In this document: piece after piece, positions 26,020-34,921 of the stretch | Position numbering within the stretch: the stretch's first letter is position 1 | How the letters are laid out: each line of letters opens with the position of its first letter | Assembly (NCBI RefSeq): GCF_001487145.1 | Contig: NZ_LN913016.1 | Location: 868,001 to 932,000 of the forward strand | Reading direction: 5' to 3' | DNA from: Anaerococcus rubeinfantis | Lineage (GTDB): Bacteria; Bacillota; Clostridia; Tissierellales; Peptoniphilaceae | Length of the DNA: 64,000 bases | Translations under genes and position numbers: made by a program | Notes under the pieces: model-generated | Seen by the model: only the letters and a program-made list of their open reading frames with translations | Databases searched by the model: none | What the model was told of the DNA's origin: nothing

Positions 26020-26474
26020 ATAAGATCCATTAGATTTGCCATTTCAATTGCAGATATAGCTGCATCACTTCCCTTGTTTCCTGCTTTTGTTCCCGCTCTT
26101 TGAACAGCTTGCTCGATTGTATCTGTTGTTACAACTCCAAAAATAATTGGTTTTCCACTTTCAAGAGATACATTTGCAATTCCTTTTGAAACTTCAGAAC
26201 AAACATAATCATAATGAGAAGTATCTCCTCTTATAACTGCTCCCAAACAAATTACAGCATCATAATCCTTATGTGCCAATTTTTTTGCTGCAAGAGGAAT
26301 TTCAAAAGCACCCGGAACTCTTACAAGTTCTATTTCTTCATCTTTTACTTCATGTCTTTTTAGTGTATCAAGACAACCTTCCACGAGCCTATCTGTTATA
26401 AAATGATTAAATCTTGCAACTACAATTGCATATTTTTTTCCATTTGATACTAAATTTGCACTATATTCTTTCAT
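26016..26474 (-). CDS. ribH: 6,7-dimethyl-8-ribityllumazine synthase
   Basis: The 152 residues show [16 protein letters not shown] near 19-34, [14 protein letters not shown] near 54, and [16 protein letters not shown] near 77-92 with the catalytic histidine. It condenses the ribityl pyrimidine with dihydroxybutanone phosphate. It begins immediately after the ribBA stop and overlaps the HAD phosphatase gene by four bases. Confidence 0.97.
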   Translation of the reverse strand: MKEYSANLVSNGKKYAIVVARFNHFITDRLVEGCLDTLKRHEVKDEEIELVRVPGAFEIPLAAKKLAHKDYDAVICLGAVIRGDTSHYDYVCSEVSKGIANVSLESGKPIIFGVVTTDTIEQAVQRAGTKAGNKGSDAAISAIEMANLMDLI

Positions 26475-27689
26475 TTATCTCTCCTTAAATTCTCTTAAAT
26501 CATGACCCATTCTGTCAGCTTTTGTTTTCAAATAAACCCTATCTATATGGTTTGAATGAATTTCTATTGGAACTCTTTTATTTACTTTTATATCGTATTT
26601 TTCCACTTGTTCGATTTTATCAGGATTATTAGTCATTAAATCAATTGATTTTACTCCTAATTCCTTTAACATCAAACAAGCTATCTTATAATTTCTTAAA
26701 TCTGGAGCAAAACCTAGTTTTAAATTTGCATCTACAGTATCGTATCCTTCTTCTTGAAGATGATAAGCCTTTATTTTATTAAATAAACCAATTCCTCTTC
26801 CTTCTTGTCTTAGATAAAGAATTATTCCTGATCCATTATCATCAATCATCTCCATTGCCTTGTGCAGTTGATTTCCACAATCACACCTATTTGATGCGAA
26901 TACATCACCAGTCAAACATTCTGAATGAATTCTTGTTAAAATATTTTCTCCATCAACTTTTCCCTTTATCAAAGCAAGGTGTTCTTTATTTTCAATTTTG
27001 TCATAAAAACTTATAGCCTTAAATTTTCCATGGTCTGTTGGAAGGTTGATTATATTTGTTTTTTCTAAAAAATCTTCTTCATTTTTTGAAAAATCTATCT
27101 TATTTTCTTTGATATATTTTTTAATTTCTGCAACGCTTGTCATTTTCATTCCTAGTTTTTCAGCAAGCTCAACTACAGCTTTTCCTCTTAACATATGACC
27201 ATCATCAGCCATAATTTCACAACATAAGCCGATTTCTTTTAAATTCGAAATTTTCATCAAATCTATTGTAGCTTCAGTGTGACCATCTCTTTCCAAAACT
27301 CCCCCATCTTTTGCAACAAGAGGAAATACATGACCAGGTCTTCTAAAATCACTTGCTTTAGTATTATCATCAGCAAGAGCTCTTATGGTTTCTGCTCTTT
27401 CAAAAGCTGAAATTCCTGTTTTTGTATTAACATGATCAATTGAAACTGTGAAGGCTGTTTGGTGGTTATCAGTGTTATTTTCAACCATCATATTAAGATC
27501 AAATTGTTTGGCAATATTTTTTCCAATTGGAGTACAAATCAAACCTCTGCCATATTTTGCCATGATATTTATCATCTCGCCAGTTACATTTTCACCAGCA
27601 CAAATCATATCAGCTTCATTTTCCCTATCTTCATTATCTGTTACTATAATTATCTCGTTATTTTGTAATGCTTTTATAATCTCTTCCAT
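26475..27689 (-). CDS. ribBA: Bifunctional DHBP synthase / GTP cyclohydrolase II
   Basis: A 404-residue fusion. The N-terminal RibB half has DNEDRENEADMICAGE and RRPGHVFPL, producing 3,4-dihydroxy-2-butanone phosphate. The C-terminal RibA half has SECLTGDVFASNRCDCG with the zinc cysteines and LRQEGRGIGL, opening the GTP ring. Together they supply both branches of riboflavin synthesis. The gene lies between ribE (six bases) and ribH (adjacent). Confidence 0.97.
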   Translation of the reverse strand: MEEIIKALQNNEIIIVTDNEDRENEADMICAGENVTGEMINIMAKYGRGLICTPIGKNIAKQFDLNMMVENNTDNHQTAFTVSIDHVNTKTGISAFERAETIRALADDNTKASDFRRPGHVFPLVAKDGGVLERDGHTEATIDLMKISNLKEIGLCCEIMADDGHMLRGKAVVELAEKLGMKMTSVAEIKKYIKENKIDFSKNEEDFLEKTNIINLPTDHGKFKAISFYDKIENKEHLALIKGKVDGENILTRIHSECLTGDVFASNRCDCGNQLHKAMEMIDDNGSGIILYLRQEGRGIGLFNKIKAYHLQEEGYDTVDANLKLGFAPDLRNYKIACLMLKELGVKSIDLMTNNPDKIEQVEKYDIKVNKRVPIEIHSNHIDRVYLKTKADRMGHDLREFKER

Positions 27690-27695
27690 ATTTTT

Positions 27696-28319
27696 TTAAA
27701 AACCATTTTCCAATAAAAAGTTTCTATCCAACCTTTCTTCTTTTTTATATGCCATAGATTTTTGGATAAATCTATTTATAATATCAGTTTCAATATTTAT
27801 TTCATCACCAATTTTTTTATATTTAAAATTAGTTCTTTCAAGTGTTTCAGGAATAAGAGCAACCTGAAAACTTGTGTTCTTATCATCTGAAACGGTAAGA
27901 GAAATTCCATCAAGAGCTACAGAACCTTTTTTTACAATCAAAGAGCAAATTTCTGGACTTGCTGAAATTGTAAATACATTTTCTCTAATATTTTTAATTT
28001 TACCAACTCCATCAACATGACCTTGGACTATATGACCGTCAAGTCTATCGGAAAGTCTTAGGGCTCTTTCTAGATTTACTTTTTTGTTTACATAAGAATT
28101 ATTAAATTTGGTCATTTTTAAACTTTCATTCATAAGATCTGCCTTATAAGTTTTATCATTAATTTCTGTCACAGTAAGACAAACCCCATCAGTCATTATT
28201 GAGTCCCCAAGTTTTGTACCTTCTAAAACAATATTTGCTTCAACCTCAATTTGAACATGGTCATTTATCTTTTTAAAAGATAAAATTTTTCCCATTTCTT
28301 CAGATATTCCAGTGAACAT
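27696..28319 (-). CDS. ribE: Riboflavin synthase alpha chain
   Basis: Two lumazine-binding repeats give about 207 residues. The start is placed at the ATG at 28319 because the protein then begins MFTGISEEMGKI, as the family does, and TTGAGG lies about six bases upstream; the frame also opens at 28331. The second repeat begins near DGHIVQGHVDGVG. It dismutates two ribityllumazines to riboflavin. The start lies inside the ribD end, a 20-base overlap. Confidence 0.95.
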   Translation of the reverse strand: MFTGISEEMGKILSFKKINDHVQIEVEANIVLEGTKLGDSIMTDGVCLTVTEINDKTYKADLMNESLKMTKFNNSYVNKKVNLERALRLSDRLDGHIVQGHVDGVGKIKNIRENVFTISASPEICSLIVKKGSVALDGISLTVSDDKNTSFQVALIPETLERTNFKYKKIGDEINIETDIINRFIQKSMAYKKEERLDRNFLLENGF

Positions 28320-29379
28320 TTTTAGCCTCAATCATAATATTATCATCAAATCTTTTTACATCTTCTATTTCAAACTCATAGGCATCCTTAATTTTATCAA
28401 CTCCTTTTCCATAAAAAGGAGATTTTGAATCAAATCCTCCTATGACTTTTGGTGAAATAAATTCATAAATTTTATCAACCAAACCTTCTTCTAAAAATCC
28501 ATAATTTAGCTTTGATCCACCTTCAACTAAAATTGATCCTATATTCATTTCATAAAGCTTATTTACCAAATCCACAAGGTCAACATGATTATTTTTCATT
28601 TTGCATTTAATTATATTTAAATCAGGATTATCACTATCTTTGCATGTAGCTATATAAGTTTTTTTATCACTATCCAAACTAAAAATCTTGTAATTCTTAT
28701 AATTTTTTTCAATTTCAAGATTTGTATCAACAATTATTCTAACTGGATCAACTCCTCCTTCTACCCTTGAATTTAAGGAAGGATTATCGTGAATCAAGGT
28801 ATTTTTTCCTACAATTATTGCATCATAATCATTTCTTAATTTGTGAACATATTCTCTAGAAAATTCATTTGAAATCCATTTTGAATCATTTGTACTTGAA
28901 GAAATTTTCCCATCCAATGTTTGGGCATATTTAAGAGCGATTAATGGTCTGTTATATTTGATATTAAAGAAAAATTTTTCATTTAATTTTTTTCCCTCAT
29001 CTTCAAGTAAACCTGTTTGAACTTCAATACCATTTTCTCTTAAAACTTTTAAGCCATCTACTTTTGGATTTGTATCAATATTCGAAATTATAACTTTTTT
29101 AATATTTCTTTTTATAATTTCTAAAGTACAAGGACCTTGCTTTCCATAGTGAGAACATGGCTCTAAATTTACATATAAAACAGCTCCATCTGCATTTTCT
29201 TTTAGCTTATTAAAACAATCAACCTCAGCATGGACTTTCCCATATTCAGGGTGAAAGCCTGTTGATATAATTTTTTCATTTTTTACAAGAACTGCACCAA
29301 CGAGTGGATTTCTTAAAGTTTTTCCACTTGCTTTTTTTGCAAGTTCAAAACATTTTCTCATATAATATTTATCATTCAT
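28300..29379 (-). CDS. ribD: Riboflavin biosynthesis deaminase/reductase
   Basis: The 359-residue bifunctional enzyme has an N-terminal zinc deaminase (HAEVDCF with His50 and Glu52; PCSHYGKQGPC with Cys75 and Cys84) and a C-terminal pyrimidine reductase (KYAQTLDGKISSS near residue 150, then ILVEGGSKLNYGFL near 279). First gene of the rib operon, preceded by an FMN riboswitch and terminator, so flavin represses the unit. Confidence 0.97.
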   Translation of the reverse strand: MNDKYYMRKCFELAKKASGKTLRNPLVGAVLVKNEKIISTGFHPEYGKVHAEVDCFNKLKENADGAVLYVNLEPCSHYGKQGPCTLEIIKRNIKKVIISNIDTNPKVDGLKVLRENGIEVQTGLLEDEGKKLNEKFFFNIKYNRPLIALKYAQTLDGKISSSTNDSKWISNEFSREYVHKLRNDYDAIIVGKNTLIHDNPSLNSRVEGGVDPVRIIVDTNLEIEKNYKNYKIFSLDSDKKTYIATCKDSDNPDLNIIKCKMKNNHVDLVDLVNKLYEMNIGSILVEGGSKLNYGFLEEGLVDKIYEFISPKVIGGFDSKSPFYGKGVDKIKDAYEFEIEDVKRFDDNIMIEAKNVHWNI

Positions 29380-29403
29380 CTTGCCTCCTCCACAATTCTA
29401 GGC

Positions 29404-29434
29404 AAAAGAAAAGATCCCTTCCAGGGACCCTGAT
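29404..29434 (-). terminator. FMN riboswitch expression-platform terminator
   Basis: On the minus strand GGTCCC-TGGAA-GGGATC is followed by TTTTCTTTT, between the aptamer and ribD. Confidence 0.8.
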
Positions 29435-29458
29435 TATTTCAAAAGAAAAATTAATAAA

Positions 29459-29562
29459 TCTTCTCTCATCCAGACTATACTGTCGGTATAGGAATTTCAC
29501 CTATTCAGCAAAAAGCTCGCGGACTTTACCGCCGGTGGGGAATCACACCCCGCCCTGAAGAA
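29459..29562 (-). promoter_or_regulatory. FMN riboswitch (RFN element)
   Basis: The conserved RFN blocks are present on the minus strand: TCTTCAGGGCGGGGTG at the 5' end, CCCCACCGGCGGTAAAGTCC, GCGAGC, then GGTGAAATTCC, ACCGACAGTATAGTC and GGATGAGAGAAGA. It precedes ribD-ribE-ribBA-ribH with a terminator between, so FMN binding is expected to end transcription early. Confidence 0.97.
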
Positions 29563-29586
29563 TTGTGTTATTTTATTTACACTTTT

Positions 29587-29614
29587 ATTATAATACAAAT
29601 TTTAATTTTGTCAA
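29587..29614 (-). promoter_or_regulatory. Promoter of the riboflavin operon
   Basis: TTGACA (29614-29609), 16-base spacer, TATAAT (29592-29587) on the minus strand, starting about 18 bases before the RFN element. Confidence 0.8.
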
Positions 29615-29673
29615 TCGTTTACATAGAATAAAATTATTTAAAGCTCATTCAAATCACTTAAATTTTCCAATAA

Positions 29674-29697
29674 AAAAAGACCCGAACGGGCCTTAAA
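29674..29697 (-). terminator. Terminator of rpsU
   Basis: GGCCCGTTCGGGTC followed by a T run on the minus strand, directly after the rpsU stop. Confidence 0.85.
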
Positions 29698-29700
29698 TTA

Positions 29701-29880
29701 CTATTTTCTTCTTTTTTTTCTCTTTGCTGCCTCAGATTTCTTTTTTCTCTTTAGGCTTGGCTTTTCGTAGTGTTCTCTTTTTCTGTATTCTGTAAGAACA
29801 CCGGATCTTGCGCATTGTCTTTTGAATCTTTTAATTGCACTGTCAATTGATTCATTTTCTCCAACTTTAATCTCTGTCAT
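29701..29880 (-). CDS. rpsU: 30S ribosomal protein S21
   Basis: Beginning at the ATG at 29880, preceded by GAGGGGGG, gives a 59-residue S21 ([20 protein letters not shown], then a very basic tail [16 protein letters not shown]). The frame continues nine residues upstream, but that lies in the ribosome site. S21 helps mRNA binding at initiation. Confidence 0.96.
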   Translation of the reverse strand: MTEIKVGENESIDSAIKRFKRQCARSGVLTEYRKREHYEKPSLKRKKKSEAAKRKKRRK

Positions 29881-29919
29881 CTCTATCCCCCCTCTCGTAT
29901 CACACAATTAAGTTTGAAA

Positions 29920-30261
29920 TCAACCTGGTGGCCATTGTAAGGACCTTTTTGCTAAAACATGAAAATGCATGTGCTTAACAGTTTGTCCTCCGTCCTCTCC
30001 TGTGTTGTTGACTATTCTGTAGCCATCTTCTGCTACATTTAGATCTTCAGTTATTTTTTTAATAACCATAAAGATATGAGAAACTATATCTTTATCTTCT
30101 TCGTCTAATTTAGCCAAACTTTCTATGTGTTTTTTTGGTATAACAAGAAAATGGATAGGTGCTTGTGGATCTAGATCATTAAATGCAATTACTTTTTGAT
30201 CTTCATAGATTACATCTGATGGTATCTCTCCATCAGCAATCTTGCAAAATACACAGTCCAT
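29920..30261 (-). CDS. HIT-family nucleotide-binding protein (HinT-like)
   Basis: The 113 residues show the HIT fold from CVFCKIADGEIPSDVIYED to the histidine triad HMHFHVLAKR near the C-terminus. N-terminal CxxC (Cys4, Cys7) and a downstream histidine suggest the zinc-bearing HinT type. Such proteins hydrolyse aminoacyl-adenylates and AMP-lysine type substrates. It lies upstream of rpsU, 39 bases apart, and probably shares its transcript. Confidence 0.93.
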   Translation of the reverse strand: MDCVFCKIADGEIPSDVIYEDQKVIAFNDLDPQAPIHFLVIPKKHIESLAKLDEEDKDIVSHIFMVIKKITEDLNVAEDGYRIVNNTGEDGGQTVKHMHFHVLAKRSLQWPPG

Positions 30262-30326
30262 ACTTCACCCCCATTGATAAATATAATATCATATTTTAAT
30301 AAAAAGGTAAAATTTTTTTATTATTT

Positions 30327-31691
30327 TTACAAATTTATTTCTTTTAACTTTTCTTTTTTTACAAAAATTATTATTAAAGCCAAAATTAATCCGACTAAAG
30401 CTGGAACAAACCAACCAAATCCTAAATCAAAAGCTGGTAGATAATCTTTTGCAAAATCAACAATTTTACTTATAGATTCTGTTTTTGAAATATTTTCTGG
30501 CAAAGCCTTTAAAAAATCAAATATAGAAAATATTGCTGTAAATAAAATTGTAAAAGTAAATATTTTTTTATTTTTCCCAATTAATGGATACGCCAAGGAC
30601 AAAAATATCAAAACAATAGCAAGTGGATACAAGTACATCAAAACTGGTATTGATAGGCTGATTATTTTTTGAAGGCCTAGATTTGCTATTAAAAATGAAA
30701 TAAAGGTAAAAATTATTGCATATGTTTTATATGAAAGTGAATTTGGATACATCTCCATAAAAATTTGAGAGCAAGCAATAATTAAACCGATTGCTGTTTT
30801 TAAACATGCTACTATTACAATAGCTGCAAGCAAAATTTTACCAAAATTCCCTAAATAATAAAAAGAAATATGGGATAAAATCCTTCCACCATTATTACCA
30901 AGATCCATAATATTTACAGATGATGAAGACATGAAGGCAAGTGAAACATAAACCGTACTCATAGCTATTAGACAAATAAGTCCGCTTTTTAAAGTTTCCT
31001 TGGCAACTTGATTTGAATCTGTTACTCCAAGATTTCTAATACTTGAAATTATAATTATTGCAAAAGCAAGACTTGCTAGAGCATCCATAGTGTTATATCC
31101 ATCAAGAATTCCTTTAAACAAGGGATTATTTCGATAAATTTTTATCGGTTCATTTTGACCAAGAGCTCCCATTGGTTTAAAAATTGAAAATAAAACCAAA
31201 ATTGATAAAAGAATCAAAAATGTAGGAGTCAAAATTTTTCCAATATTATCCATGATTTTTCCTGGCTTTAAAGCAAATGCTAAAACTATAAGAAAGAATA
31301 TCAATGAAAAAATAAATAAAAATAATTTTATTTTTTCTTCTGAAATATTTGATGCAATTCCTACCTCAAAGGCTACAGTAGATGTTCTTGGAATTGCAAA
31401 AAATGGTCCAATTGTCAAATACAAGGCTGTTGTAAAAAAATACGCAAATTTATTTCCCACAGTCTTTCCCATTTCAAATAAGCTGTCATTTTTCGAAATA
31501 GCACTTGCTACAACTCCCAAAAGCGGAAGTCCTACCCCACTTATTATAAAGCCTAAAACAACTTTATATAAGTTATATCCTGAATTTTGTCCCAATTCGA
31601 TTGGAAAAATTAAATTTCCTGCTCCAAAATATAGACCAAATAATAAGGATCCAACCAATAAAGTCTGGTTGAAATTAAGTTTCTTTTTCAT
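30327..31691 (-). CDS. brnQ: Branched-chain amino acid carrier, BrnQ family
   Basis: A 454-residue sodium-coupled carrier with about 12 membrane segments. LFGLYFGAGNLIFPIELGQ at residues 17-35 and GPFFAIPRTSTVAFEVG near 97 are the family hallmarks, and DGYNTMDALASLAFAIII near 196 is the third. It would import leucine, isoleucine or valine. No T-box precedes it, in contrast to the second brnQ at 54971, so the two are regulated differently. Confidence 0.93.
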   Translation of the reverse strand: MKKKLNFNQTLLVGSLLFGLYFGAGNLIFPIELGQNSGYNLYKVVLGFIISGVGLPLLGVVASAISKNDSLFEMGKTVGNKFAYFFTTALYLTIGPFFAIPRTSTVAFEVGIASNISEEKIKLFLFIFSLIFFLIVLAFALKPGKIMDNIGKILTPTFLILLSILVLFSIFKPMGALGQNEPIKIYRNNPLFKGILDGYNTMDALASLAFAIIIISSIRNLGVTDSNQVAKETLKSGLICLIAMSTVYVSLAFMSSSSVNIMDLGNNGGRILSHISFYYLGNFGKILLAAIVIVACLKTAIGLIIACSQIFMEMYPNSLSYKTYAIIFTFISFLIANLGLQKIISLSIPVLMYLYPLAIVLIFLSLAYPLIGKNKKIFTFTILFTAIFSIFDFLKALPENISKTESISKIVDFAKDYLPAFDLGFGWFVPALVGLILALIIIFVKKEKLKEINL

Positions 31692-31823
31692 ATCATTCCC
31701 CTAAATAAAATTTATATTTATATAATTATTCCTAATTTTATACAAAATATATTTAAAAAAATTATAACACAAGTCCATAAAATTTTAAAATATATATATT
31801 AGAAAAATTTTACAAAATTTCAT

Positions 31824-31868
31824 AAAAAAGACTGATTAAATTAGAATAAAATTCAATCAGTCTCAAAT
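31824..31868 (-). terminator. Terminator downstream of the ClC gene
   Basis: GACTGATT (31830-31837) pairs with AATCAGTC (31855-31862), with T-rich sequence on the minus strand after it. Confidence 0.8.
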
Positions 31869-31873
31869 TTTTA

Positions 31874-33145
31874 TTAAGAATTATTTTTCACCATTATATC
31901 AAGTAAAGATTCATATATTGGTTCATTATGGAAATTTTCTGTAACAAGATAAGCTACAAGGCAAACTATTATTATAGGTAGGAAAAAATCAATTCTTCCG
32001 CCTGTCATTTCTATTATTAAAAACATACCAGTAAGCGGCGCCCTTACAATTGATGCAAAATGAGCTGCCATAGCAAGCATTGAAAAAATTATAATTTCAT
32101 TTTGTCCAATTAAATTTAAATCAAATAAAATTGATCCATAAAAATTTCCCAATAAAGATCCCATTGCTAACAAGGGGAAAAATATACCTCCTGGAATTCC
32201 AGAACAAAAAGCTATTAGCAAAAGCAACAATTTCATAAAATAAAAGTAAATCAAAGTCCATAAGCTAACATTTTCTCCTTGGGCGAGAGCTATAAAATTT
32301 TCTCCACTTCCCAAAAGTCTAGAATCAAAAAGTAAAAATAAACTTGTAATAAAAAATGGAAATATTGATTTTATTCTTTGTGAAATTGGTAATTTTTTAT
32401 AGATTCTTTTCCCATACAATATTCCCTTATTAAATAAAAGAGAAGAAAATCCAACCAAAATTCCAAGTAAAATTAGGTGAATCCAAAAACTCATTGGTAA
32501 ATTTAAATGATTATTTATTTTTATTACTGGATTATTTCCAATAATAAGGCTTGTAACAATGCTTGATGAAATAATAGTTGATGTTATGTAAATAAAATTT
32601 ATTCTTGAAGTTTTTTTCATCAACTCTTCAAGGGCAAAGGCTATGGCAGAAATTGGTGCTGTAAAGGCACTTGTAATACCAGAAGCAGATGATCCAATAA
32701 TCATTATTTTCGTATCCTCTTCATCTAATTTGAAAATATGAGCCATGACCTCACCCAAAGATCCTCCAATTTGAACTGAAGGGCCTTCTCTTCCCAAAGT
32801 TAGGCCAGAACCTATAGCAAGTATTCCTCCAAAAATTTTATTTATAAGACAAGATATAGCACTATAATCCAATTTATTTAAAAGTTTTCCAGAAATTTGA
32901 GGAATTCCACTTCCACCAATCATTGGCTCCTTATCTACAGAAATTGAAACCAAAAAGCCAATAAAAATAAAAACACAAACAAAAATAATAGATTTAATAA
33001 AACTTTCTTGCCCAAATTCTAGCAAATTTAAAATAAGTCCCATTATTTTAGGAATTAAAATCCTAAACAAACTTACAACAAGTCCTGCACAAAGGCCTAT
33101 TACAATTGAAATTAATAATAATTTATAAGATATTCTTTTTTTCAT
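31874..33145 (-). CDS. ClC-family proton/chloride antiporter
   Basis: The 423-residue membrane protein has the anion-selectivity loops GGSGIPQ (Ser79), GREGPSVQIGG with the gating glutamate Glu120, and GIPGGIFFPLLAMGSLLG. ALEELMKK near residue 168 keeps the internal proton glutamate, which favours an H+/Cl- exchanger over a channel. There are no C-terminal CBS domains. It sits ten bases after a secreted or membrane-anchored C39-like peptidase gene and is likely co-transcribed with it. Confidence 0.92.
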   Translation of the reverse strand: MKKRISYKLLLISIVIGLCAGLVVSLFRILIPKIMGLILNLLEFGQESFIKSIIFVCVFIFIGFLVSISVDKEPMIGGSGIPQISGKLLNKLDYSAISCLINKIFGGILAIGSGLTLGREGPSVQIGGSLGEVMAHIFKLDEEDTKIMIIGSSASGITSAFTAPISAIAFALEELMKKTSRINFIYITSTIISSSIVTSLIIGNNPVIKINNHLNLPMSFWIHLILLGILVGFSSLLFNKGILYGKRIYKKLPISQRIKSIFPFFITSLFLLFDSRLLGSGENFIALAQGENVSLWTLIYFYFMKLLLLLIAFCSGIPGGIFFPLLAMGSLLGNFYGSILFDLNLIGQNEIIIFSMLAMAAHFASIVRAPLTGMFLIIEMTGGRIDFFLPIIIVCLVAYLVTENFHNEPIYESLLDIMVKNNS

Positions 33146-33155
33146 CCTAACCTCT

Positions 33156-33962
33156 TTAATAAACCAACCAAATATTTGCTATTTGATCTTCTAAAGTTCC
33201 GTACGACCAAGTTTTTTTTGAATTTTTTATAGAATTTGGATCATTTATAACAAATCTTCCAAATTTATAAGAATCAATAACCAAAATATGACCAAATAAA
33301 GTAAAATTTCCTTTATTTACAGAAACAATAAGACTTCCCCTATCAAGAGCATCTACTATATCTTTTTTATTATTAGAAATATTTTCAATATTATGACCAT
33401 ATTTGTGGGCTTCATCTTCAAAAAATTTCCATTCAATTCCATCTGGTCCCATATAAGAATTTGCATCTTGGGCAATATTTATAGGAGATATATCAGAATC
33501 TGGATTTAATCTTTTTAAAACCATGGCCATAGAAGTAGGACCACATCCAGCAAAACCTATATTTGAATTTCCCAAAATATTATAAGCCCACCTGTTATCC
33601 CATTGGAGAAAATATGGAGTTTTTCTATTAAAATTTTCACTTTCTCCAGGATAATACTCGAAATCCCAAATCTTATTTTCTAAATTATAAACAAATTCAC
33701 TAGTATCTATATCATTGCCAACAAGATAAATCTCTTTATCTGAAAGATTATCAAAATTTTCATATATCCAATTAGTTTTATCGTTATCATCTTTATGTTT
33801 TTCTATATTTTTATATAATTTATCCATATCATCAGTTTTATCCTGGCTAAAAACAAGACCAAGCAAATCATCAACCCCTCCACCAGTTGAAAGTGATTTT
33901 ACTGAAAGGAAAATTATAAACAGAAAAATCAAAGTAAAAATAGTTTTAAAAAATTTTTTCAT
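33156..33962 (-). CDS. Membrane-anchored C39-like (papain fold) peptidase
   Basis: The 268-residue protein begins with a basic N-terminus and one hydrophobic segment (residues about 5-22), a signal anchor or signal peptide, then a linker of about 90 residues rich in Asp and Lys. The catalytic domain has GCGPTSMAMVLKRL with nucleophile Cys140, GHILVID with His225 and VINDPNS with Asp241, the triad of the Peptidase_C39_2 family. It probably acts outside the cell. Substrate unknown. It lies 10 bases upstream of the ClC antiporter. Confidence 0.85.
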   Translation of the reverse strand: MKKFFKTIFTLIFLFIIFLSVKSLSTGGGVDDLLGLVFSQDKTDDMDKLYKNIEKHKDDNDKTNWIYENFDNLSDKEIYLVGNDIDTSEFVYNLENKIWDFEYYPGESENFNRKTPYFLQWDNRWAYNILGNSNIGFAGCGPTSMAMVLKRLNPDSDISPINIAQDANSYMGPDGIEWKFFEDEAHKYGHNIENISNNKKDIVDALDRGSLIVSVNKGNFTLFGHILVIDSYKFGRFVINDPNSIKNSKKTWSYGTLEDQIANIWLVY

Positions 33963-33989
33963 ATCTTTATAATATCATAAATTTAAAAA

Positions 33990-34016
33990 ATAAAAAAAGC
34001 CGTGAATAATCACGAC
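33990..34016 (-). terminator. Terminator of the betaine transporter operon
   Basis: GTCGTG-ATTATT-CACGGC on the minus strand followed by a T run, directly after the substrate-binding protein gene. Confidence 0.85.
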
Positions 34017-34021
34017 TAATC

Positions 34022-34921
34022 TTAATAATCTTTTAATTCATCTATTGAATCTATCTCCATATAAGCTGGAACTACAAATCCTATTTTTGCATTTTTTAAA
34101 TTTGGACCCAAATCATCAATCATATCTCCGTATTTTTCTATATAATTTTTGTGAGTTTGAGGAAGCCAAGCTGACGGTGTAACATCGGCTGAGCCATATG
34201 CAATAGCTGCAAACAAAGGACCAACTTCAACTGCCATCATCCTTACTTCAAATCCGTAATCTTCCAAAATATTTTTTAAAACGTAGGCACTAGAAAGCTC
34301 ACTATCCCAAGTTGCATGAGCAAGACTTATAACTTCACCATTTGATCTGTCAACTCCCTCATACATTTTTTGAACCCTATCTTGATTATTATCGACCCAT
34401 TTTCTAGAAGCATCTTTTATATCCATGCCATCGTTTAAGTCGACTAAAACTTCTTGCATATCATCCACTGTCCAATAAAAATTATCCAACAATTTATAAG
34501 CATTCGGCTTATCTTTTTTTAGATCTTTTCTTGCTAGAGTATGAATTTCTTCAGGCTTTCCAAAAGATCCCTTTGGATCTTTCAAAAATTTCAAATCATA
34601 TTTTGCAAATTTCCAGTGAGGAGTCCAACCCGTTACAACAATTGGAGCTTTTTGTCTTATTGCATCTCCAAGAAGTTGAGTCATAACTGAAGATGAACCT
34701 GTAGTTAATTTTTGATCTAGTCCATAATCTTCCATAGCCTGGTTTGCTGCAAGCATTGTCCCAGATCCTGGCTCGATTCCAATGACATAATCATTTGGTG
34801 CATAATCAAAATTTACTTCTTTATTATTTTCATCATTTGAATTACATCCAACAAGTATTAAAGCAAGGATTGTAATTATAGAAATTATTTTTTTCTTAAT
34901 CACTCTATCACCTACTTTCAT
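34022..34921 (-). CDS. opuAC: Glycine betaine/proline-type ABC transporter, substrate-binding lipoprotein
   Basis: A 299-residue lipoprotein: basic N-terminus, hydrophobic stretch and lipobox LILVGC at about residue 26. The OpuAC/ProX fold has GSGTMLAANQAMEDYGL near 52, VTGWTPHW near 96 with aromatic residues for the quaternary amine, and AHATWDSELSSAYVL near 200. It would bind glycine betaine or a related osmolyte. Its start overlaps the permease stop (ATGA). Confidence 0.9.
   Translation of the reverse strand: MKVGDRVIKKKIISIITILALILVGCNSNDENNKEVNFDYAPNDYVIGIEPGSGTMLAANQAMEDYGLDQKLTTGSSSVMTQLLGDAIRQKAPIVVTGWTPHWKFAKYDLKFLKDPKGSFGKPEEIHTLARKDLKKDKPNAYKLLDNFYWTVDDMQEVLVDLNDGMDIKDASRKWVDNNQDRVQKMYEGVDRSNGEVISLAHATWDSELSSAYVLKNILEDYGFEVRMMAVEVGPLFAAIAYGSADVTPSAWLPQTHKNYIEKYGDMIDDLGPNLKNAKIGFVVPAYMEIDSIDELKDY

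Noticed and set aside
31252-31704. 150-codon plus-strand open frame opposite the first brnQ
   Set aside because: Same reasoning: it mirrors a conserved minus-strand gene and has no independent support.
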